A stretch of 64,000 nt of DNA from Dryas octopetala (Eukaryota > Streptophyta > Magnoliopsida > Rosales > Rosaceae), in NCBI GenBank assembly GCA_963921425.1, contig OY992832.1, forward strand, positions 7,130,001 to 7,194,000. The letters are read 5' to 3'. The position numbers and the translations under genes are program-made. The notes below the pieces were generated by a model, which ran no database searches, was not told the DNA's origin, and saw only the letters and a list, made by a program, of their open reading frames with translations. Positions 12,246 through 23,605 of the stretch are shown here, one piece after another (the stretch's first letter is position 1; each line of letters starts with the position of its first letter).

Positions 12246-13143
12246 TCTGATGGATGATCATATACATTTGATTCTTTGACCAACTTGTACTATTTTCATC
12301 CACCACGTACAAACAACTTTTTCATTTTCATTATTTAGTTGAAAAAATTATTCAAATGTTTCATTTCTTATATGTCCACAGCTCAGACTGGATAGTACGT
12401 TCTGGAAAGTTACAGTTAGGCAGTTAGGTGTACGGGGGCAGTATTCTAAAACATGCAGATTAATTGGTTAATTGTTATGGGGTATATAGTGTCAACTTAA
12501 TTTGTGGATTTATAAATTCACATTGAGATTTTAATAACACAGTGTCATTACTCATTAGTGACCCAAATTAAGCTAATGACGATTCACTTCAAGCTATGTG
12601 GTTTTTGTAAGAAGGTAAGAGAAAAATTAAGGTGAACAAAGAATTGAACTCTTGTTATTCGATCTAAAAAGTCACCATATCCAAGTTCAAATTTACTCCC
12701 TGTAAACCCCTAAAACTTAAACTCATCACATCGATCTTGCAGTGGTAAGCAGGCATTTATGTACATGCAGGCAAATTTGTCCTTGCATTTGAGGATTTGA
12801 AACTGGAGAAACTTTTTCATGTGAAGGTAACACAGTCTAAATTACTCTTAGCAGCCTATTTGGGCTTGAAATTGAATTCTAACCAGGTCAGTTCAACCCA
12901 ACCTCAATTTGACCTGATCCGGCCCACCTTAGATGAGCCCAAAATACTCGGCCCATTTACCCTTTTCCGCTGATTTTCTCTGACTTTTCCGACCTGCCCA
13001 CAGTTGCCGCTGATTTTCTCGGACATGCCCATTGCCCATTGGTACGTTGTCCATCCAATCAAACAAAAACCATCAAACAAAACAACGCCTATTACAACTT
13101 AATTACCTTTCATTCTTTCTAAATCCACTTGATTCACCTCCTT

Positions 13144-13151
13144 TATAAATA
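13144..13151 (+). promoter_or_regulatory. TATA box of ERO1
   Basis: TATAAATA lies 140 bases upstream of the ERO1 ATG. It is the best TATA match in the upstream region, leaving a leader of roughly 110 bases. Confidence 0.5.
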
Positions 13152-13291
13152 TACATATATATATATATTTTCCTTACCAGCAAGGTAACAGAGATCACAA
13201 AACTCATTAGATTTTCCTTCTCATTTTCTTGGGAACCAAGCAGGGTGTTAGAGCGGGGTTTTCAGGTTTTCGGACACCATTTGTTGCATTG

Positions 13292-16200
13292 ATGGGTGGG
13301 GAAAAGAGTAAAGGAAGGCGATGGGGTTGGGTGGTGGGAGCTCTGATCGCTATCTTTATTGCCGTCGCCATGACATCGAGAGCTGCTCCCAAAATCTCTC
13401 TTTTTGGACGCTCTAGCAAGCCTTGTAACTGTTCTCAGGTACGGTTTCTTGCATGTTCTGTTTGGATACCCAGAAAGTAGAGAAATGACAACAACTTGAT
13501 TGTGTTTTTATTTATGTTATGAAATTTTGAACATTAAATTCAGGGTTTTTTTTTAATTAAGATAGTACATTGTTGTTAAATTGGGCATAATTAGAATTGC
13601 ATTAAATTCAAACCGTGCTTTACACTATCCAGACAAATGTGAAGCTTCTCAATTCATGAAAAGAAAACGGTATATTGTTTGAATTGTGTGAAATAGGACT
13701 GATGTTAATAAAAATTTTAGTTTTTTTTTTTTTTTTTTCTCTTAGTTGTTATAATTGGAATTGTGATTCTTCTTATGGTTGAAATTTCCCCCCTTACAAT
13801 CTGTGTAGGACACACATAAGTATAGTGGGATGGTGGAGGATTGTTGTTGTGATTATGAGACCGTGGACCAGCTTAACAAGGAAGTTCTTTATCCGTCACT
13901 CCAAGACCTCGTTAAAACTCCATTCTTTCGGTATTTCAAGGTAATGAATAGCCTACATCTGTATTCTCATAAAAATAATACTATACTAATTATAAGATGA
14001 TAACAAACTTAGGTTTAACTAGTGTGGAACATATATTAATCAATTGGATACATGACATTTTAATCTATCTTGAGCTTTGCTGCTGTTTACCATTCTTATG
14101 CTGTTCTAATGTGCATCTGATTTTTCTGAAGCATGGTTGGTATACTTTATATAGGTTAAGTTATGGTGCGACTGCCCTTTCTGGCCAGATGATGGTATGT
14201 GCCGTCTGCGAGATTGTAGTGTATGTGAATGCCCAGAAAGCGAATTCCCCGAAACATTCAAGAAGCCTCATCATGGCCTTCCATTGGATGATCTTGTTTG
14301 TCAAGAGGGAAAGCCTGAGGCAGCTGTTGACCGTACACTAGACAATAAAGCTTTCAGAGGCTGGACAGAGACAGACAATCCCTGGACAAATGATGATGAG
14401 ACAGACAATGGTGTGTATCATTATTTTTCCTGCTCAACTTAACAGTTCTGGCTCTCTATATATATATATTAGCTTATGTTTGCAGTTCAATGCCTTTCCT
14501 TCCAGTTATTTCTTGTATATTCTAATCGTAGTTTGTAATATGCTATTATGAATGCTAGTACTATAGTGTGAACAACATTGGATGATTCATCATTTTAATA
14601 TTCAACAATTGATAGTGTATTTACACTTGCAGCTGAGATGACATATGTGAATCTTCAACTGAATCCTGAACGGTATACTGGCTATGTTGGTCCATCTGCT
14701 AGAAGGATATGGGATGCTGTCTACGCAGAGAACTGCCCCAAATGTAAGCTTCCTCACATGCACAATGAATGAACCCTTTTTTTAAACAATATTTTGCACA
14801 GTTGATCTTAACTTTTGGGTTCAGCTGGATCTTTATATAGCATTGTTTCCACTTCCATTTTGTTCCATTCTACTTTTGGTGCTTATTGATTAACAAACAA
14901 CTTCTGTTAACGTTAATTGTGTTGTGACACTGAATGTAGGAGTTGACGTCTTTACTCATTTATCCCCGCCCCCCAAATAAAGAGCCTTTATTTATGTTGA
15001 AAACTCTGAGAATGTCTAGTTATGTAGTTTCCTCTTTCTAAGGTAGTGAAACTTGGCAAGCCCCTGTGTTTTTTGTTTTTGGGTGCAGAATCATTAGCCA
15101 AGCTCTGGGTTTCAAAATTCTCCAGGTCAAAATGTTTGCATGTGTTTACTCAATCATCTAGTGGACTAAACTTGAAATTGTACCAGTTTCCTCCTTGAGA
15201 AATATTTTAGTATACACTTCATGTAGTTAATGTTAGGAGGACTTACAGTTCATGTTTCACTGTGTTTAAGATAAGATTCCTGTGAATTACTAGTCCTTAT
15301 TATAAGATTTTTTTTTTTTCATTTCCAACTTCTTCTCCAGATCCTTCTGAAGAGTTATGCACTGAGGAAAGAATTTTGTACAAGTTGATATCCGGTCTTC
15401 ATTCCTCTATTTCGGTCCACATAGCTTCTGATTATCTTCTTGATGAAACTACACAGATGGTACAAATTCCGATTCATCATTCCCTTTGATACTTAAATTT
15501 TATGCGGACAACAGACAGTTTGCATGATTTTTGTAAAAGTTTGTGCTTTACCCATGCCCCATATATTTTATACTGATGAATCCTGATAAGAAATTTCAAT
15601 GGCTGTGCCCTCTTTATGACTCCCTAATTTTGTTAGCATATGTGACTTTCTGTTATAGTCTGTCAGCTGTTCATAATTTAAATAACTCTGGGATCCAAGC
15701 CATCACTGCCATAATCTTAGGAGCAAGTTACTTTAACAATAAGTTTGCATTATTGGGTGTTTTGTTATTAGATGTTGTAAGGGTCAAGGACAAATCGAGA
15801 ATAAGTTTGCTCCTCATGTGGGCCACTCAAGACTGATCATTTACGTGCACTTAATTAAATTTCTAACATTATTTTTTTCTAATTTCTGTTCCAGTGGGGT
15901 CAAAATCTCTCATTGATGTATGATCGGGTCCTAAGATACCCAGATCGTGTCAGAAACTTGTACTTCACGTTTCTCTTTGTTCTTCGAGCTGTGACAAAGG
16001 TGAGTATATACTTGAGTCCCTTTCAAAGGCGTACTGCAGCATACTGACAATACTTTTCACTTTATGTAGTTTTGTTACTTCCTGATACTTTTTATCTTGC
16101 TGGAATAATAATTTCAATCTTGTTCAAATGCATTTAGGCTGCAGATTACTTGGAACATGCTGAGTATGACACCGGTAATCTTAATGAGGATCTGAAGACA

Positions 16201-17496
16201 CAATCCTTAATGAGACAGCTACTCTATAATTCTAATCTACAAGCTGCATGCCCTGTCCCATTTGACGAAGCTAAGTTGTGGAAAGGCCAAAGTGGACCTG
16301 AACTGAAGCAGAAAATACAAAAACAGTTCAGAAACATTAGGTATTTCCTAAAACCCCAGTTTTGGCTAGTTTATTTCAATCTAGGTTTTTTGAATTGTTT
16401 TTGGGCTGGTGTCTTATAATAGTTTGGTATCATTCTTAAGGTTACTATCATTATCATTTTCTTAGAAAATAGTTGAAGGCCTTTGTGTGTCAATTAACTA
16501 TTTGTATTGTCATTGCAGTGCATTGATGGATTGTGTAGGATGTGAGAAATGTCGACTTTGGGGGAAGCTTCAGGTACTTGGTCTCGGCACCGCACTTGAA
16601 ATCCTCTTCTCTGTTGATGGTCAACAAAAGGCTGATCAGACTGTAAGTATCTCTTTAAAAGTATTTGCATTTTATATGGTACTCAGTTTAAGTGTCCTGC
16701 AATGATAATTAGTCAGGTCTCATAAAATTGCTGATGGGCCCACTCTTTTCCTCGAGACTGTGACCTTTGATTTAGAGACATGTATTCACAATAACAGCCA
16801 AAAATAGTTACCAAGGTTTGGAACAATTGTTAGTTACTGCCCATGGTACAAGGTTCTAATTGTGAAGCTACATTTGTTTTCCTCCCATTTCTTTTATGGC
16901 TTATACCACCCGAATTCTAAAACTCTCAGTAAGCCATGTTGGCATCATTTCCTACTTTGTTAAAATGACACGGCCAGTACTAACTTCCCATCAACAGTGA
17001 TGTTGTTGGAATGAACCGTTTGATCTTCATTGTGACTCATGCATTGTGAACCCAAGTTGTACCATGTAACAATTCCCCACAGGAATTCTCATCAATTTTT
17101 GAAAAAGATGATGATTTTTTGGTTAATTTCTCTTGCCAACAGCCAATTCATGCATTGCACACCCATATGTTACTATTCATTTTTTTAAAAATTATTTATG
17201 GGTTTAATTGAGTATCCGACATACTTTATATTTCAACTGAAGTCTATTGTATTGGTTTTCAGCTGCAGTTGCAACGGAATGAAGTGATTGCCCTGCTGAA
17301 CCTACTTAATCGACTCTCAGAATCTGTCAAGTTTGTTCATGAAATGGGACCCTCGGCTGAAAGGCTAATAGAAGCGCAGATGTCTGCACCCACTTCCCCA
17401 GGTTGCCCATTTCATAGGACTTGGGCATCAATAGTTAATACATCTGCTCCAAGTAACCCATTGCAAAGAATATGGGCATGGCTAAAACCTAGGTAG
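13292..17496 (+). CDS. ERO1: Endoplasmic reticulum oxidoreductin-1 (ERO1)
   Basis: FAD-dependent thiol oxidase of the ER lumen; it reoxidises protein disulfide isomerase and passes electrons to O2, giving H2O2. Nine coding exons: 13292-13438, 13809-13940, 14155-14410, 14633-14743, 15341-15459, 15895-15999, 16138-16340, 16519-16642, 17263-17496. They join in frame to 476 aa, the usual plant length. Residues about 12-30 form a hydrophobic signal anchor. The shuttle cysteines are in CRLRDC (109-114), followed by SVCEC. The FAD-proximal active site is CVGCEKC (C363, C366, C369). The Cys-rich [11 protein letters not shown] block and the [18 protein letters not shown] segment are family hallmarks. 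The start was taken at 13292 because upstream in-frame sequence has no ATG. C-terminal ~45 residues are the most variable part. Nothing is broken. Confidence 0.97.
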
Positions 17497-18572
17497 GCAA
17501 CTTGCTCTTCAGTGTGTTTATGTCTCTTCCTGTTGTAGCACTTTGACTCTTGATGTTGCTAAGCGGATTACCTTACTTGCAGGTAAGGAGAACTAATTGG
17601 CGATATGATACCTCAAAACAGCACACATCTGAAAATAGCTTAAGAAACTGCAGTTCGGGTTTTCAAAGAGATTGACCCCATGAAAAGAAACTGACATGTA
17701 ACAAGTAGAATGAAAAGATACAGAACAGACGTGTACAAGAACCTCAAACAATGTGAACATTGTAAATTTGTACTTTGTTGGATTTTGAACTTTTCAAATG
17801 GAACTAGCACAGCACTTTCTTCATTTCACAATCTAATATATCTAATCTAATCTGTCATGGGTTTGTTGAAATTTGTTGGTAAAATTTGGCGGCCAAGGGC
17901 TTCACTCAGTCAAATTTTGCAGTAGCCAAATTCAAGAGTTGGTTGCCCCAGCGGAGTTAGTTTCTTTTGTTCCTCCGATTTAGATGCGTTTTAAAATTGT
18001 TTTTCTGACTTTTGATGCCCGTATTTTTTCTCTTTTTCTATTTTCCTTAAGCCAACACTGTCACCTATTGTGCACTCAAATAAGATACAATCGACCAAAT
18101 ACTACACAAAGTAGAGCACTAAAGCACATTTCTTGCTGCCCGGCTGCTGTGTCTCTATTTTCATAAGTGGTCAGACAAGTGCTTTATATGATGATATACA
18201 AATCAGCAAAAATACAAGGTATCGCAGCATCTGAACAGAGCATATAGTGAATGAATAATATGGGTTCCTTAATGGTGCGGCTGAACCACTGAACAGATAG
18301 TAAACCCACAAGTGAAGCAATCCTACATAACCAAGCAACAGAAGCTCCCTTACGGTCACAAATTTTTTACACACTGCTAGTTGTGCAACCATAATGAACC
18401 ACAGCAACAGGGCTCTTCGTTCATCATTCAAAATTTACTAAAATACATTCATATTGATGGGAAGATAAATGTTTTGATCCTGTTTCCAATCAAACTGAAA
18501 GTTAGGAACACATATGAACTATGCACCAAGGGAATTTGCCATGCAGATTCGAGAGTAAGCTGCACAGAAGAA
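17497..18572. other. Convergent 3' region between ERO1 and the small (-) gene
   Basis: Contains the ERO1 3' UTR, including a possible small intron with an acceptor near 17582, and the 3' UTR of the minus-strand small-protein gene ending at 18573. No ORF with recognisable content. Confidence 0.5.
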
Positions 18573-20182
18573 TCAGTGTCTAGCGGGTTTCTTTAGCCGC
18601 TTGGGGGGCCGCATTGTCTCCTTCTTCAAATCCTCTGGAGGTTTCAAGTCAATAAATGGCTGCAAGCATATTTAAAATCTACTAACAGTGAGAACCAATC
18701 AAAAAGCATTTCATCCTTCTGCAAAACCTAAAACCAACAATTGCGACATACAGCATCGAAAAGCAATCCAAAATACAACCATGAAAATTTTCAGTTGACA
18801 ATAAACTAAATTGGGTGCCATTCAGATTAAAGCAACTGTATGATCCAACTGATCCATATGATCGCAGTATATTGTAAAAATTACAATAAAATTATAACGG
18901 AAATGATCAGCCAGAATCAGACCATATGATCATCCAGTCTGTAATTGTTTGGAACAAATAGTCCATTTGAGGTAAAAACCAGATACCATGGGGAAATTAC
19001 AGATGCAAAGGTAATTGAAACATATATATACCTCGGTTCACTTAGTTACTACTAGTAGGGCGATAAACATATATAAACATGTGCATATATAAGATTTAAA
19101 AAAAAAAAACCCTAATTTCTTTTCAGTTGGTCAACACAACCATCCATCCCCTATGGAGCCAGGAGCCCGATGAAGGGACCCACGGGGATAGCATTTTTAT
19201 AGTGGGATGGGGTTGGGACAGCAAAACCAGCCCTGCCTTGCTTTGATGCCATTCTTAGAGACCAATTTAATTGGTAGATACAGATCACATGATAAAGAGT
19301 TAAATCAAACTCTAAAACTAGCACATTCCATAACATCTTTATCAAAGGAGTAATATTAAATCAAAGAAATACAGAAACAAATAATAGGGGGGTCATATCT
19401 GACCTCATCCCATTTTCTTTGAAGTTCCAAAAGCTCTTGACAGTATGCAAGGCACTCTGCATGGTATACAGCAGCTAACTCTTTGATCAAGGCTTTTCTT
19501 TTAATGATTCCAATCACTTCAATAAAATTATATGGTAAAGGTTAGAGTCATGAAAAAAGTTCATTATATGTCACCCACAAGGGACAAATACTAAATCCTG
19601 ATCCCGCTATGAAGATGGCACAATAAACACACATTTATCTGCAAATGTCACCGGAGAGATACCACTTTGATTGGGGAATGAAATGCTACACATGTGATTA
19701 GAAAAGCTTCTATAAAGACTATAAGTCTATAATATAACAAAAATTTTAAGTCATTTGCATATCTTTCAGAGATGAAAAATGATTGAAATGCTAAGCCTTT
19801 TTCGTTTTAACATTAGATTTTCATAATGGGATAAGTTTTCTATTAAAAGTCAAGTACTTGATCGTTATACATAATAACCTAGAAGATAGCTGGATTGAAA
19901 CCCTCCAAAACCAACTTCCATTGTGAAATTCCACATCTTTCCATAAACCCAGATAGGAAAAAGTCAGATTGAAACATAAAAAAATAATCATATACCCAAT
20001 TACAAAATAGAAAGAAAAAAATACGGGGAGAGAGAGAGAGAGAGAGAAGGAGAGTTACTTCGACTAGGATCGAATGGAGGAGCAGGGGGATCGGGTTGAG
20101 TGGAGGATGGCTGAGAGACCGCATCAGAAGGAGGAGCTTGTCCTGGTTGTTGTTGTTGTTCTTCTTCTTCTTCTTGACCCAT
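18573..20182 (-). CDS. Conserved small plant protein, 107 aa, unknown function
   Basis: Three coding exons on the minus strand: 20182-20059, 19516-19404 and 18659-18573. They join in frame, and the ATG at the second junction is split (CGA A|TG). The N-terminal ~35 residues are low complexity: a Glu run, a Gln run, then Pro/Ser-rich. A compact, highly charged helical core follows (residues about 42-79, with KRKALIKELAAVYHAECLAY), encoded by exon 2. The C-terminus is basic and Pro-rich (PPKRLKKPAR), resembling a nuclear localisation signal. I remember similar short plant proteins without assigned function but cannot name the family. It is divergent from the PAK1IP1-like gene, 544 bases away. 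Gene call is good; function unknown. Confidence 0.75.
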
Positions 20183-20726
20183 TGGGGTTCTTTCTCGGAT
20201 TTCCTGGAATCCTATGTGGGCAATGGTTATGAATGACTCTTACCCAAGATTATACAACCTCTGTAATTTGGGAATAAGCCAACCAGAAGAATGTACGGTA
20301 ACGGTAAGACCAGACCCCACCACAGCACACCATGAAGAAGAAGAAGAACAAGTGTTTTTGGGGATTTCGGGTTTTCTTCTGTTTATATCTGCCCGTTAAT
20401 GGTTATGCTGCACTACCCTTCTTACTTCCCGCTGAAAGTCAATGTGTACTTGTACACGCCCAAAATTAACATGTAATGGGTTGGGCCTTTTGAGCTTAAG
20501 TTGGACCTTAATAAGCCATAAGACCCATAACTCTGTGTTCATTAGTTAGGCCTTATAAACTTGGATACAAGAGCTTTTAGGGGGTGGGAAAAGAAATATG
20601 GAGGTATATTTAGAACCCGCTTTTGGATTTTATTAAGAGGAAAAAAAGATCGCTTTTGTAAAACCCTTTTCCTTACCAAAACCCTCGACAGACACACAGC
20701 AAGCGAGCAATCACCGCGCCACCACC
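20183..20726. promoter_or_regulatory. Divergent promoter: small protein gene (-) / PAK1IP1-like gene (+)
   Basis: A 544-base spacer shared by two divergent genes. It contains a site II-type TGGGCC at 20482-20487, a TATAA at about 20555-20560, and AAACCCT telo-box-like cores near 20660 and 20680. Site II plus telo-box cores are typical of plant ribosome-biogenesis promoters, which fits the gene on the right. Coregulation of the pair is inference. Confidence 0.5.
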
Positions 20727-23039
20727 ATGAGCCTAATAGCTGGCTCCTACGAGAAGTTCATATGGGGCTTCAAGCTCAAACCCCTAAACTCTGACCCCAA
20801 TTCCCAATCCCTAACCCTAACCCCACTCTTCTCCTACCCCTCCCACCTCTCCTCAATCAGTACCGTCGCAACTGCCGGCTCCGCCGCGGCCTCCGGTGGC
20901 TCCGACGACACAATCCACCTCTACGACTTGTCGTCCGCCACCTCCCTCGGCTCCCTCCACGACCACTCCGCCACCGTCACCTCCCTCTCCTTCTTCACCC
21001 CTCCCCACCTCTCCTTCCCTCTCAACCTCGTCTCCGCCGCCGCCGACGGCACGTTCTGCATCTACGAGGCCGACCCTTTTGTTCTCCTCAAGAGCCTCAA
21101 GCCGCACAGGAAGGGCATCAACGACTTGTCGTTGCACCCTTCTGGGAAGTTGGCGCTGACCGTGGGTAAAGACGAGTGCTTGGCGATGATCAACTTGGTG
21201 AGGGGTAGGAGGAGCTTCTATTGCAGGTTAGGGAAGGAAGCTAGCTTGGTGAGCTATGATGGCTCTGGGGATAAGTTCTATATGGCTGTGGAGGACAAGG
21301 TGATGGTTCATGAGGCTGAAGATGCTCGCTTGCTTTGCGAGTTGGAGAATTCGAAACGGGTTCTTTGCGTCGAACCCGCCGAGGTTAGTTTTTTGGGCAT
21401 TTGGGTCTGTTTTTTGGCTTTTGAATTGGTTTAATTTGTTTCCTTTGCAATTTAGGGTCTGCACATTTTTATGTGAGTAGTTTGTCTTATGCTTGTCTAC
21501 TTTAGTAGTGTACAAGAATCCCAAGAGTGCCTTCATTACATATATCTGTAATTGTTTACACTTATACAAAGCTATAGTGTCTGTTATATTGGGGTACTTC
21601 TGTTGGGTTCAATGGTTCAACCCATGGGAGGGGAAGATTAACCCATTACATAGTCTACAAATTCTGTTGGCTTCATTTTCATTTATGTTTTTTCACTCTA
21701 CTACCAATTCACAGTTCTCTTTTTTCTAAGATCTTTTCTGACTTGTGCAATTCACAATCTTTCTTGTTTCATACTAAAAAAGTTTCTTTAGGAAGTTACT
21801 ACATTTTAAAGAAGTTTCCCTAAATAATGAATTTGAACTTTGACAGAATGGACTTTTATATACTGGTGGTGAGGACCGGAGTATTACAGCATGGGACACA
21901 AACAGTGGGAAGGTTGCATATTGCATCGAGGATGCACATCCATCTCGTGTGAAAGGAATTGTTGTGCTGACAAGCAATGCTGGTGCTGTAGCCAACGAGG
22001 ATCCATATCTTGTGGCATCTGCGTCGTCAGATGGGGTTATACGTGTTTGGGATGTTCGCATGGCTGTTAAGGAGAAGCCAAATCCATTGGCCGAGGCTAA
22101 TACAAAATCAAGGCTTACTTGTCTGGCTGGATCATCTATTAAATGTAAGATTTGCGCTTGTGTTTCATATACTTCACATCAACCCTAAAACTCTTCTGTT
22201 CATTAAGTAATATACTTATTGTTAATTTGTTATCTGATTCTCTCTCTTTCCTTATCCTTAGTATTGAAATTTGTCCAATGTGTGGTAGCTTGATGTTTGT
22301 AATTGTTAGATTACTTTTTTTCCCCATAATGAATTGTATGTAATCTTGTTCTAGAGTTTCTTTTTCTCCCATCATTCGATTGGTTGTTCCTACAAGCTTG
22401 TAATGCATGACTCTACTAGGTATGACTGAAATGTAACTTTGCAGTAAATATGTTATATTATACAATGTCTACAATTAACCAGTGTGGGAATTCTTGATGA
22501 AAATGTGGTGTTGTTGATTCGATGGGTTGGTTAATAGTATTTAAAAGGATCTGACTATAATCAAATTTTAACTCGCATATACACTCCACTGTATGCTCCT
22601 CCTGTACATGCTGCATGCTGCCTTAAGCCTAGCAAAAGAATGGGGCTCCAACCCCTTCCCTGATAAACACCAAGGTTGTGCTAGGAATCTACTATAATGA
22701 CACTAGACCAGTGTGATATGCATGGTAAAAGTTAAAAACTAAAAGGAACTAATTGGTGTTATTTTTTATTCAATCTCTAGATCAGCAGTATATAGGCTTG
22801 CATGGTATAAAATGGGGTGAGCTGTAGTACCTGTTTTCATACCTGTGTTGATGCTGCAATTTGTATATGGATACAGTATTTTTTTTATGATTCTTGTTTC
22901 AGGGATCTTGCTCTATGTTCTAGATTGGGATCGGTTCTCTTATTGTTTTCTTATTCCTTCTTATACAGCTTCAAAACGGCCACATATTGGAAATAGCATT
23001 CAGAAAGAAGAGCACAATGCAGCAAAAGGTGGCTTATAA
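20727..23039 (+). CDS. WD40 protein, PAK1IP1 / Mak11-like
   Basis: Probable plant homologue of p21-activated kinase-interacting protein 1 / yeast Mak11, a nucleolar WD40 protein needed for 60S ribosomal subunit maturation. Coding exons 20727-21383, 21847-22144 and 22969-23039 join in frame to 341 aa. The start MSLIAGSYEKFIWGFKL is family-like. WD repeats can be seen as SGGSDDTIHLYDL, VSAAADGTFCIYEAD, the PHRKGINDLSLHPSGKLALT block, YTGGEDRSITAWDT and ASASSDGVIRVWDVR. Exon 3 adds a short tail with the conserved SKRPHIG. Exon 1 is GC-rich and includes a telomere-like CCCTAACCCTAACCCC (20809-20824) that simply encodes Ser-Leu-Thr-Leu-Thr-Pro. It converges on the PPR gene. Confidence 0.88.
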
Positions 23040-23605
23040 GTTATAACCATATCGAATGGCTGACCAAGGAAAATTGGCTGTAGAATTTATTAAGGCTATA
23101 TGTGACTGTGTGTGCGCCTGTGTGGTTCTTGGCATCGCTAAGAAACTTTCAATGGAGAATTGAAGATTGTCATCCAGAGGGGCCGTGCTCCAACAAATCA
23201 ATTTTGTCGTAGAACTTGTTCGTATCAATATTAAAGTATTTTATTGTACCCAAAAAATATTACAGTGTTTATTGCGGGCATCTGTCTATCCCATTTTTTA
23301 TAGCGTTCAGATTGTTCAGTTGTGTAAATATGACTCTCTCTCTCTCTCTCTCTCTAGATAATTTCACCTCTCTTTAATCAAATTTTCTACTACAAAGCTA
23401 ATTTTTGTTTTTTTCAGAAAAAATAAATGGTAGGGAACTGAGGTGAGTGACATGAACACTAACAAGGTATTTGAAAGTGATTTTATCTTTCGATCTCAGC
23501 TCTCGTATTCTTCTTGGTTCAAGGTTATAGAGCCTAATATGTGCTCTTGGAAATCAAATTACACTGGGTGAAAAAATTAAAAAATGTTTTTCCAATGAAC
23601 ATTAT
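23040..23605. other. Convergent spacer between WD40 and PPR genes
   Basis: Holds the two 3' UTRs and a short (CT)n run at about 23334-23356. Nothing else seen. Confidence 0.5.

Larger units (their letters stand above)
10974..13291. other. Spacer between glutaredoxin and ERO1
   Basis: Non-coding. It contains 3' sequence of the glutaredoxin, (TA)n runs near 11108 and 11626, the third copy of the local repeat (11565-12245), and the ERO1 promoter. No credible ORF. Confidence 0.6.

Noticed and set aside
20809..20824. Telomere-like CCCTAACCCTAACCCC in the WD40 gene
   Set aside because: It lies inside exon 1 and is explained by the encoded Ser-Leu-Thr-Leu-Thr-Pro; too short for an interstitial telomere.
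20853..21137. 94-aa minus-strand ORF over WD40 exon 1
   Set aside because: Antisense shadow of a GC-rich exon; composition is Gly/Glu/Val-rich low complexity.
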